Shown: positions 16,883 to 24,527 of the stretch, in pieces
Layout: each line of letters begins with the position of its first letter
How positions within the stretch are numbered: the stretch's first letter is position 1
Assembly (NCBI GenBank): GCA_002395135.1
Contig: DGWC01000093.1
Location: 7,976-48,867 of the forward strand
Reading direction: 5' to 3'
Length of the DNA stretch: 40,892 nucleotides
Source of the DNA: Prevotella sp. UBA4268
GTDB taxonomy: Bacteria; Bacteroidota; Bacteroidia; Bacteroidales; Bacteroidaceae
Notes under the pieces: generated by a model
Database searches by the model: none
What the model was told of the DNA's origin: nothing
The model's input: the letters and a program-made list of their open reading frames with translations, nothing else
Program-made: the position numbers and the translations under genes

Positions 16883-17833
16883 ATGAAAAAGATATTATCT
16901 TATATGCTGGTGGGTGCCGCGCTGCTTTGCTTGGGGTGCAACGGTGAGGATGACCTCACGCCCCAGGTGGACACGTCGTCTATCTATGAGAAATACATCG
17001 TAGAGAATGCCACCCGGTCAAGTGCCGACTCTACCATCTATGAATGGTATAAGAAGTATAACACGGCTTTCATATACAATTTCACCGATGATGACATCAG
17101 GTGGATGTGGGCCAGCAAACTGGCGATACGTTACACACCATTCGATATTGAGCGGACGGACATGATTTTGAAGCAACTCAACCTTATCAAAACCAGTTTC
17201 CTGGATAAGTATGATGAGGATTTCCTGCGCAAGAACCTGCCCTACAAGGTGTTCTTGGTGAAAGACTTGCAATCGATGGAAGGTAGTCTGAGTTACAGTT
17301 ACGTATCGGCCATGACCAATAATCAGGATGCCATTCTGGTGGCTTATCTGCAGTCTACAGGGCGTGCCTATTCTGCTAGTACCTTGGAAGCAGATTTAGG
17401 AAACTGTTTTGGCATGTTCTTCTATAACAGGCTGGAAGTGAAACCCACCAAGTTCATCAACAGCCGCGTGAAGTTGAACTACAATCTGGTGACCACTCCG
17501 CAGGATCCAAACATTGAGGAAGAACTGAAAATCAGGCCCGATTTCTCAAATACCGATCACTACGCCATGGTATGCGGATTTGTAAAAGCCTATCTCCCCA
17601 CTCATGTGAAGGAGCCCACCGAGGTGCAGGACTTTACCGACTACCTGACGTTCATCACGCAGAACAAGGGATCGTACATCCGCCAGCGCACACAGTTCTA
17701 CAAGCGCGTGGCCAAGCGAGGCACCTATTTCATAGAATACTACCGCGATGCGCTGGGACAGGATCTTATCGCCATGCAGAATGCCAAGTTTCCTGACGAC
17801 CCTGTCACCATGGCGGATTTCAACTTCCAGTAG
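16883..17833 (+). CDS. SusCD-associated lipoprotein, possible inactive zinc-metallopeptidase relative
   Basis: A 316-residue lipoprotein (MKKILSYMLVGAALLCLGC). An in-frame ATG at 16841 would overlap the SusD stop, but only the start at 16883 gives a proper lipoprotein signal. The position after SusD, the IYEKY / YNTAFIYNF start and the GFVKAYLP ... TEVQDFTDYLTF end resemble the putative zinc-binding metallopeptidases that often follow SusCD pairs. The HExxH helix expected between them is absent: the corresponding stretch reads ADLGNCFGMFFYNRL. So it is either a binding-only paralogue or a different family with a similar layout. The metallopeptidase relation is from memory of the family and is uncertain. 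Confidence 0.55.
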   Translation: MKKILSYMLVGAALLCLGCNGEDDLTPQVDTSSIYEKYIVENATRSSADSTIYEWYKKYNTAFIYNFTDDDIRWMWASKLAIRYTPFDIERTDMILKQLNLIKTSFLDKYDEDFLRKNLPYKVFLVKDLQSMEGSLSYSYVSAMTNNQDAILVAYLQSTGRAYSASTLEADLGNCFGMFFYNRLEVKPTKFINSRVKLNYNLVTTPQDPNIEEELKIRPDFSNTDHYAMVCGFVKAYLPTHVKEPTEVQDFTDYLTFITQNKGSYIRQRTQFYKRVAKRGTYFIEYYRDALGQDLIAMQNAKFPDDPVTMADFNFQ

Positions 17834-17897
17834 GCTTGCTGCTTGTTGCTGTTATCAAAATGTTCAAGATTAACTAACAAATGGTGAAGAAAAGGAA

Positions 17898-19130
17898 ATG
17901 AAAAAGAATATCATCATGATGTTGCTTGCACTTGCCTGTGCAGGCAACGTCTTTGCACAAAACGTACAAGAGGGCATCGTCTTCTACGACAACGAGAACT
18001 GGAACACAATTCTCGACAAGGCGAAAGCAGAAGACAAACTCATCTTTATCGACTGCTATACCACGTGGTGCGGCCCGTGCAAGGCTCTTGCCAAGGACAT
18101 CTTCCCGCAGAAAAAAGTAGGCGATTTCTTTAATCCGAACTTTATTTGCGTGAAGTATGACATGGAAAAGGGTGACGGAAAGATGCTTAATGAAAAGTAC
18201 AAGAAGCACATTCTGGGTTATCCCACGCTGCTCATCATCAACAAAGACGGGGAAGTGAAGCAGCAGATGGCGGGCTATAAAGAGGCCGATGAATTGATTG
18301 AGGGCGCTCGACAGGCACTTCGCGGTCGCGACCTCTTCACGCTTCAGAAGGAATACCAAGCAGGAAAGCGCGACATTGCCTTCCTTTCCGAGTATATGGG
18401 AAGCCTGAACACAGCCTTCATGAAGAAAGATGCCCAGAAGGTTGCTGAGGATTTCCTGAAGACAATGGACCCGAAAGAACTGGATAAAGACGAGGTGTGG
18501 AATACTTTCGGTGAATATGTCACTGACGTAAAGTCTCCCGTCTTTGCACATATGGTGGAGAATGTGGGGCGCTACAGTTATCGCCTGAAGCGCGACCGCA
18601 CGGCCATCAACCGCCAGATAGAGTCGGCCTGCAGCCGTGAACTGAACAGCATCTTCGACCTGAAGGCCGACAAGGAAAACCATTTTCCACCGCTTTCGGC
18701 CGATACCGCATGGGCTGCCGACGTCATTCGCATGATGGAGAAGGCCAATGTGCCAGGTTCCGACAAGTTCCGCCTGCGTCTGGCCATCCACAAGGCACTG
18801 CTCAACGGCAACAACGAGAATGCCTGGAATATCATAAAAGTGGCAACAAAGGCTCAGGTGAGTGGTTTCTATTCGTTCAAGGTTGACGACTATGTGAACT
18901 ATCTCATGCCGCTGACAAGCAACAAGAAAGTGCTGAAAGACTATCTGGACATGCTTGGCAGTTGCATGACCGGCAAGAAAACCGATGCGCTCAACATCTA
19001 TAAGACCATGAGCCTTCTATATGCCAAACTGGGCAACAAGAAACAGTCTGCCGAGTTGATGACACGTTATGAGGAGGAAAGCGAGCGCGCCCGCAAAGAG
19101 TTTGAGGAATTTTTCAAGAAAAAAGAATAA
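17898..19130 (+). CDS. Periplasmic thioredoxin-family protein
   Basis: A 410-residue exported protein: signal peptide MKKNIIMMLLALACAGNVFA, then a thioredoxin fold at about residues 30-140 with the redox motif WCGPC at 57-61 and the cis-Pro segment GYPTLLII. Residues 150-410 are a helical extension without a family I recognise, ending in a charged tail (RKEFEEFFKKKE). A Shine-Dalgarno-like AAAAGGAA precedes the ATG. It ends 3 bases before the TlpA-like gene, so the pair would act together as periplasmic thiol-disulfide oxidoreductases in the SusCD operon. Confidence 0.85.
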   Translation: MKKNIIMMLLALACAGNVFAQNVQEGIVFYDNENWNTILDKAKAEDKLIFIDCYTTWCGPCKALAKDIFPQKKVGDFFNPNFICVKYDMEKGDGKMLNEKYKKHILGYPTLLIINKDGEVKQQMAGYKEADELIEGARQALRGRDLFTLQKEYQAGKRDIAFLSEYMGSLNTAFMKKDAQKVAEDFLKTMDPKELDKDEVWNTFGEYVTDVKSPVFAHMVENVGRYSYRLKRDRTAINRQIESACSRELNSIFDLKADKENHFPPLSADTAWAADVIRMMEKANVPGSDKFRLRLAIHKALLNGNNENAWNIIKVATKAQVSGFYSFKVDDYVNYLMPLTSNKKVLKDYLDMLGSCMTGKKTDALNIYKTMSLLYAKLGNKKQSAELMTRYEEESERARKEFEEFFKKKE

Positions 19131-19133
19131 GCG

Positions 19134-20222
19134 ATGAAAAGAATACTATTACTTGCATGTATCGTTTCGAGCATTCAGGCTGGTGCTCAGAACTATCGTA
19201 TTTTGGGAACCGCAGATGGGTTCGACGGTGTGAAAGTAACGCTAAGCAACGATAAGAAGCAGATTATTGACTCCACCGTTGTGACAAATGGCAAATTCAT
19301 GTTGGAGCGCCCATTGGAAAAGGTGCAGGTTGCTTCGCTCAAAGTGGGCGGTGCAGGCGAAGCCATTCTGTTGGACGAAAACCCCATCATGGCTGTTTGC
19401 AAACTTACCCGGAGGACATATAAGGGAAAAGAAAGCGAGGTGCCCGACCTGGTTATCTCTGGCGACGATGACCAACATCTGCTCTCGCGGATGAATGCAG
19501 CGCTCATGCTCGAGATGATGCCTATGATGGCACTGGCGTTTATGAAAGACGGTACCAGTCAGGGAATGCGCGATTCCATCGCCGATATGTATGTGGCGGC
19601 GAAGAAGCACACCAAAGAACTCTTTGACAGCATCACCATCAACTGCCGCGACAGTTATGTGGGAGCCATCATCATGAAGGATCATCTCAGCAAGGAACTA
19701 TCTTACGATACGCTCAAAGCACGCTTTGACGCGTTCTCCGACCGCGTGAAAACGTCTTCCATAGGCCATGAACTTGCTGAGAAACTGGCATCTTTGAATG
19801 CTGTTTCGCTTGGTCGCATTGCTCCCGATTTCACTCTTCCCACACCTGAAGACAAGGAGTTGTCGTTGTCTTCACTGCGCGGGAGCGTGGTTTTGGTTGA
19901 TTTCTGGGCATCATGGTGTGGACCCTGCCTGCGTGAAGTTCCCAATGTGAAGAAAGTCTATGCCAAATACAAGGATAAGGGTTTCGAGATTCTGTCTGTT
20001 TCCTTGGACGATAAGCGCGACAATTGGCTCAATGCCATCAAGAAACATGAACTGGCATGGAAGCACGTTTCGTCGCTCAAGGGATGGCAGTGCCCTATTG
20101 CCAAGCAGTATAACGTGACGGGAATTCCTGCGATGTTCCTGCTCGACCGCGACGGAAAGATCGTCTCGACAAACGCCCGCGGCGAGAAACTGGAGGAAGA
20201 AGTATCCAAACTTTGCAAATGA
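19134..20222 (+). CDS. TlpA-like thiol-disulfide oxidoreductase with DUF4369-like N-terminus
   Basis: A 362-residue periplasmic protein: signal peptide of about 18 residues (MKRILLLACIVSSIQAGA), a beta-rich DUF4369-like domain at about 20-110 (DGFDGVKVTLSND, DSTVVTNGKFMLERPL), a helical linker, then an AhpC/TSA-thioredoxin domain from residue 229 (IAPDFTLPTPED) with WCGPC at 261-265 and GIPAMFLLDRDGKIV. This architecture is common in Bacteroidetes and is usually linked to envelope stress or SusCD operons. It is the last gene of the SusC-SusD-lipoprotein-thioredoxin unit; menE follows after 73 bases without a visible terminator. Confidence 0.9.
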   Translation: MKRILLLACIVSSIQAGAQNYRILGTADGFDGVKVTLSNDKKQIIDSTVVTNGKFMLERPLEKVQVASLKVGGAGEAILLDENPIMAVCKLTRRTYKGKESEVPDLVISGDDDQHLLSRMNAALMLEMMPMMALAFMKDGTSQGMRDSIADMYVAAKKHTKELFDSITINCRDSYVGAIIMKDHLSKELSYDTLKARFDAFSDRVKTSSIGHELAEKLASLNAVSLGRIAPDFTLPTPEDKELSLSSLRGSVVLVDFWASWCGPCLREVPNVKKVYAKYKDKGFEILSVSLDDKRDNWLNAIKKHELAWKHVSSLKGWQCPIAKQYNVTGIPAMFLLDRDGKIVSTNARGEKLEEEVSKLCK

Positions 20223-20295
20223 ATATTGGACAATTAATAAAAGAGAGAGAGGGGGAGGGTGAGAGCCTTCCCCTGTTCTGTCAGGAAGGACAACC

Positions 20296-21276
20296 ATGAC
20301 GCTACGCGATTTTCTGGATGAATGGAACAACGGCAACGATTGTGTGCTTGTGCATACCAGCGGCTCCACGGGCACGCCTAAGCCTTTGTGGGTGGAAAAG
20401 AGCCGCATGGCGGCTTCGGCCCGCACCACTTGCGACTTTCTCAGTCTGCAACCGGGCGACGTGGCCTTGCTCTGTATGCCGCTGGATTTCATTGCCGGCA
20501 AGATGATGGTGGTGAGGGCGCTTGAGCGAAACATGCAACTGGTTGACGTTACGCCCAGTGGTCATCCTTTAGCCACGCTATCCCGGCATATCGACTTTGC
20601 TGCAATGGTTCCCATGCAGGTGTCTAATTCGTTGCAGTCACGCGTAGAGCGCGAAAGGCTGATGGATATCCGGCACTTGATAATCGGTGGCGGAGCGATT
20701 GACGAGGCTTTGGAAAAGGAACTGAGGCATTTCCCCCATGCGGTGTGGAGCACCTACGGCATGACGGAAACCCTTTCGCATATCGCCCTGAGAAGGCTGA
20801 ACGGTCCCGAGGCCAGCGGTTACTACACACCTTTCAGTGGCGTGGAGGTCTCGCTCAATGCCGATGGCTGTCTGGTGATTGATGCACCTCTTGTTTGCAA
20901 ATCTACACTGGTTACCCACGATGTTGCTCAATTCTCGCCCGACGGACGCTCTTTCCGCATCATCGGAAGAATTGACAACGTAATCTGTTCGGGCGGTATC
21001 AAGGTGCAAATCGAAGAAGTGGAGCGTCTGTTGATGCCTCATATTCCTGTTCCCTTCATGATAACGAAAAGGAAGGATGCCAAATTCGGCGAGGCTGTCG
21101 CCATGTTGTTTGAGGCAGCAACAGACGAAACGTTGCTGAAAAGCATCTGCGAGGAGCAACTTCCCAAATACTGGCAGCCGCGTTATTACATTCCAGTTGA
21201 CCGTTTGCCGATGACCGGAACGGGAAAACCGGCACGCCATGAAGCCGAAATCATGGCTGGTCGGTTGCCCTGTTAA
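20296..21276 (+). CDS. menE: o-Succinylbenzoate-CoA ligase, short form
   Basis: Adenylate-forming enzyme that activates o-succinylbenzoate before MenB acts. Motifs: HTSGSTGTPK at 20-29 (ATP/phosphate loop), YGMTE at 154-158, the hinge GRIDNVICSGGIKV at 224-237, and catalytic Lys311 in MTGTGKPARHE. At 326 residues it is well below the about 450 of E. coli MenE; the N-terminal subdomain before the ATP loop is nearly missing, which from memory is usual in Bacteroidales. It stands 11 kb from menC, behind a SusCD operon, with no obvious promoter of its own. A bidirectional terminator follows. Confidence 0.9.
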   Translation: MTLRDFLDEWNNGNDCVLVHTSGSTGTPKPLWVEKSRMAASARTTCDFLSLQPGDVALLCMPLDFIAGKMMVVRALERNMQLVDVTPSGHPLATLSRHIDFAAMVPMQVSNSLQSRVERERLMDIRHLIIGGGAIDEALEKELRHFPHAVWSTYGMTETLSHIALRRLNGPEASGYYTPFSGVEVSLNADGCLVIDAPLVCKSTLVTHDVAQFSPDGRSFRIIGRIDNVICSGGIKVQIEEVERLLMPHIPVPFMITKRKDAKFGEAVAMLFEAATDETLLKSICEEQLPKYWQPRYYIPVDRLPMTGTGKPARHEAEIMAGRLPC

Positions 21277-21302
21277 GGAACAGATTCCGTATGATGATAC
21301 AT

Positions 21303-21341
21303 AAAGCAGGCCGTTTTCACGAAGAGAACGGCCTGCTTTTT
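21303..21341. terminator. Bidirectional terminator between menE and the barrel gene
   Basis: AAAGCAGGCCGTT at 21303-21315 pairs perfectly with AACGGCCTGCTTT at 21327-21339, with T-runs on both sides. It serves menE on the plus strand and probably the minus-strand barrel gene that ends at 21408. Confidence 0.9.
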
Positions 21342-21407
21342 CGTAATAAGGACTAAATTCTTTTTCAGTTGATTTATTTTTAGTTTCGTTTATGTAAAGG
21401 CTCTTTG

Positions 21408-24377
21408 TCAGCGTCTGCCACCGAAACCGCCAGGTCTGCCACCGAAACCGCCGGGTCTGCTGCGCCAGCCGCCAGGTCTGCCACCCCATCCGCCGGGACG
21501 GTTGCCGCCAGGACCGCGCATTTCGTTCCTTGCAGCCTTGCCTCCAAAGGCGTTGAAGCGGTAGATGGCATGCAGCATGGCATAACTGTGAATGTTATTA
21601 TACTGCGTGTCGCTGAACTGCATGGCATTAACCACGCGCGAATAGTTGCTCAGATTGTGCAGAATGTCATATAATTGCAGCGAGATGGTCAGTGGTTTGC
21701 CTTTCAGGAACGACTGCGACACCTGTGCATTCCATACCAGTTCATTCGTATTCATGGAGTTGTCGCTGTATCCGCGGCGGCACTGGTTGTGCATATCGGT
21801 AGAAACGCTGGTTCCCCAAGGTGCATAGATGTTCATGCTACCTCCGTAGGAGAACTGCCAAGTGTCAAGATTGCTTTGGCTTTGCAGCATGTTTCTGGTG
21901 TGCGTATAGTTCACCGACCCGTCGATGGTCACCTCTATCCAGTCTTTTCTGAAACTGCTTTGCAGGCGTTCCATCACCATTGTCGAGCGCGTGGTGTTCT
22001 TCTCGGTCATCTGGCTGGCAGCCTGATACAGGTAGTTCACGTAGTTGTTGAAACTATACATCGTGAATGTGTTCACATTCCACACGGCAGCGCTGTCGAT
22101 GGCGGTGTTAAACATGAATCCGAGTCTTGCGTTCCAGTTTCCGTTGATGTTCTCCGGCCGTGTGGTTCGTCCGCCGGTTTTCTCATCATAAGTCACCATG
22201 TTTGATATGGAATTCCGGGTATTGCTGTAGTTGGCAAACGCCATGATGGCACGCTGATGGCTTTCGATGAAAGTGTTGTAGTGCATACCGAGGTTGTTGT
22301 TGAACGATGGCTTCAGTCCGGGATTACCCATGGTGATGTTCTGCGGGTCGCTGTTGTCGGTGATGTCGAGCAAATCGGTCATCGACGGCTGCGCTGTTGT
22401 TCCACGATAGGTGGCTCTCAGTTCTGTCACGTCGTTGGGTGTGTAGCGCAAATCCAGTGTTGGGGTGAAGTTCACCACGTGCCGCGTCGTGTCGGTGTGT
22501 ATGCCTTGATAGTCTTGCTTGAAGTTGGAAGACTGCGGCTGCAGCATCACGCCTGCGTTCAACTTGTATTTTTCGCGGATGAAACGCAGCATGACGTTCA
22601 CTTCGTGGATGTAGTTGTTATACTCAGAGAAGCGGCTCAGGTTGTTGTCCAGATAGTTGCCGAGCGGTCCGTTCACCTTCGACAAGAACGCGTCCCAGCC
22701 TCTGAACTCCTGTTGCACGCCCCCGAAGATGTTGGTGGGCAGGTTGCTGAAGTCGTATGTGGAGCGGTCGCTCTTGTTATAACTGTGTTTAAACTGATAA
22801 CTGAACTGCAGATAGGTGCGGTCGAAGATAGGTTCGCTGTATGTGGCCTGCACAGCATAACTCCAGTTTTTGGTGGGTGTCAGGTTGTAGCGGTTGGTAT
22901 AATAGGTGGAGTCAGTGCCTGCTGCTGACTTGATTTGGTAGAGAATCACATCAGAAGTGGAAATGGTCTTGCTGTCGTTGTCGCCATAACTGAAGTCGCC
23001 GCGCAGTGTTACGTTCCTTCCTTTATTGTTCAGGCGGCGGTTCAGTTGCAGCATGGCATTACCCGACAGGTTGTCGCTGTATGAAACGGAGCCGTTCTTG
23101 CGGCTGTTCACTGCAATCTCGTCGGCTGCCAGTTGCTCGATGGACGCTGCTGCCAGTGGGTCGGTCACATATTGATATGGGTCTTGGTTGAACATGGCCG
23201 ACGTGTTGAGCCGGTTTCCGTCGCTGGTTGAGAAGCGCAGACTGGGGCGGAACATGATGTTTGTCATGCTGTCGGGCTTCCATTCCAGGCGCATGCGGCC
23301 ATCCCAGTTGTTTGAACGGGAGAAGTTCTGCTCCACACTGTTGGTATATGACGTGATGCTACCGGCGAAATTCTGTACCGACTGCACGGAATTCACATCA
23401 CCGTCGCGGTGGTTCCAGCGGATGCTGGCATCGAGTTGCAGTTTCTTCTTGTCGTCGAAATTGAAGTTCACACCCACCATTTTCCTTGCACTCAGTCCGT
23501 TATTGGCACCCCAACGGCCCCAGCCGCCACCGCCGGGAAATCCGCTGTCGCCGGTGTTGTTGAAGTTACCCATGCCCATGATGCTGTATTTGCTGTTGAA
23601 ATAGCCGAGCATCAGGCGTTCAGCATAGCGGTGCTTGGTGCCGATGCCGATGTCGTCGTTTGACATCAGTCCTTTGTTCATGCCTGGCTTGATGCCGAAA
23701 TCGAGCACCGTCTCTTCGTTTCCGTCATCAATGCCCGTCACTCTCGACAAGTCGCTTTGCTGGTCATAGGCTTTGATGTTGTTGATGATGGATGTGGGCA
23801 GGTTTTTCAATGCTGTTTCCGTGTCGCCTGTCATGAACTCCTTGCCGTCCACGAGAATCTTTTTTACTTCCTTTCCGTTGATGGTTATCTTTCCGTCGTC
23901 GTCCACTTGTGCGCCCGGCAGTTTCTTGACCAGTTCCTCAATCACCGATCCTTCGGGGGTGCGATAAGCGGCTGCGTTGTATACGAAAGTGTCTTTCTTC
24001 ACCGTAACCTTTGCTGCCTGGGCCGTCACTTCGGCACCTTTCAGCATGATGGCATCGCTGGCAAAGACAATCTGTCCCAGGTTTACGTCTTTACTGCCGC
24101 TGATATTGATATCCTTTACCAGTGTCTTATAGCCCACGCTGGTCATTTTTAGCAGGTATTTCCCGTTGCTGGGGGCAGTCAGCGAGAACGCTCCGTTTTC
24201 GTTGGAGAGTGTACCATTGACGAAAGTACTGTCAGTTTTCAGCAATTGAACAGTCACCTGCATGACTGCTTCCTTCGTGTCTTTGTCTGTGATAACGCCA
24301 GAAATCTTTCTGTTTTGAGCCAGTGTGCAGAGCGATGCAAGCAACATTGCAACCGTCAGCAAAAATGTTTTTTTCAT
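21408..24377 (-). CDS. TonB-receptor-like outer-membrane beta-barrel protein, Gly/Arg-rich tail (copy 1)
   Basis: A 989-residue outer-membrane protein: signal peptide (MKKTFLLTVAMLLASLCTLAQ), a carboxypeptidase-like regulatory domain at about 25-110 (ISGVITDKDTKEAVMQVTV), a plug-like region with EGSVIEELVKKLPGAQVDDD and VDGKEFMTGDTETALKNLP, and a large barrel (OMP_b-brl_3 type) ending near YAMLHAIYRFNAFGG. After the last strand comes a tail of about 45 residues made of RPGGWGG/RPGGFGG-like units, so the protein does not end in the usual terminal aromatic residue. No SusD partner. It is a tandem paralogue of the next minus-strand gene. Substrate unknown; roles in metal or cofactor uptake or in protein export are possible. 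Confidence 0.88.
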   Translation of the reverse strand: MKKTFLLTVAMLLASLCTLAQNRKISGVITDKDTKEAVMQVTVQLLKTDSTFVNGTLSNENGAFSLTAPSNGKYLLKMTSVGYKTLVKDINISGSKDVNLGQIVFASDAIMLKGAEVTAQAAKVTVKKDTFVYNAAAYRTPEGSVIEELVKKLPGAQVDDDGKITINGKEVKKILVDGKEFMTGDTETALKNLPTSIINNIKAYDQQSDLSRVTGIDDGNEETVLDFGIKPGMNKGLMSNDDIGIGTKHRYAERLMLGYFNSKYSIMGMGNFNNTGDSGFPGGGGWGRWGANNGLSARKMVGVNFNFDDKKKLQLDASIRWNHRDGDVNSVQSVQNFAGSITSYTNSVEQNFSRSNNWDGRMRLEWKPDSMTNIMFRPSLRFSTSDGNRLNTSAMFNQDPYQYVTDPLAAASIEQLAADEIAVNSRKNGSVSYSDNLSGNAMLQLNRRLNNKGRNVTLRGDFSYGDNDSKTISTSDVILYQIKSAAGTDSTYYTNRYNLTPTKNWSYAVQATYSEPIFDRTYLQFSYQFKHSYNKSDRSTYDFSNLPTNIFGGVQQEFRGWDAFLSKVNGPLGNYLDNNLSRFSEYNNYIHEVNVMLRFIREKYKLNAGVMLQPQSSNFKQDYQGIHTDTTRHVVNFTPTLDLRYTPNDVTELRATYRGTTAQPSMTDLLDITDNSDPQNITMGNPGLKPSFNNNLGMHYNTFIESHQRAIMAFANYSNTRNSISNMVTYDEKTGGRTTRPENINGNWNARLGFMFNTAIDSAAVWNVNTFTMYSFNNYVNYLYQAASQMTEKNTTRSTMVMERLQSSFRKDWIEVTIDGSVNYTHTRNMLQSQSNLDTWQFSYGGSMNIYAPWGTSVSTDMHNQCRRGYSDNSMNTNELVWNAQVSQSFLKGKPLTISLQLYDILHNLSNYSRVVNAMQFSDTQYNNIHSYAMLHAIYRFNAFGGKAARNEMRGPGGNRPGGWGGRPGGWRSRPGGFGGRPGGFGGRR
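21414..21497 (-). repeat. Four 21-base units coding the RPGG(W/F)GG tail
   Basis: Units at 21414-21434, 21435-21455, 21456-21476 and 21477-21497 vary around TCTGCCACCGAAACCGCCAGG (plus strand one unit shown at 20 bases plus G) and encode heptads of the form RPGGxxx on the minus strand. The copies differ at several bases, so the array is not newly made, but it could change length by slippage. Confidence 0.8.
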
Positions 24378-24498
24378 AAATAGAATTGTCGTTCCTTATC
24401 AAAACCAAATAATATGTGATTCTTTGACGTTAGCATATAGCCATCGTTTAGGTGCTTTTTACTTAAAAGAAAAAAATATTTGCAAAAGAACCAAAAGA

Positions 24499-24526
24499 AT
24501 CAATGGGAGCGAAAACTCCCATTGAT
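24499..24526 (-). terminator. Terminator of barrel gene copy 2
   Basis: ATCAATGGGAG at 24499-24509 pairs perfectly with CTCCCATTGAT at 24516-24526, followed on the minus strand by a T-rich stretch. The stem begins directly after the stop codon at 24528-24530. Confidence 0.85.
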
Positions 24527-24527
24527 C

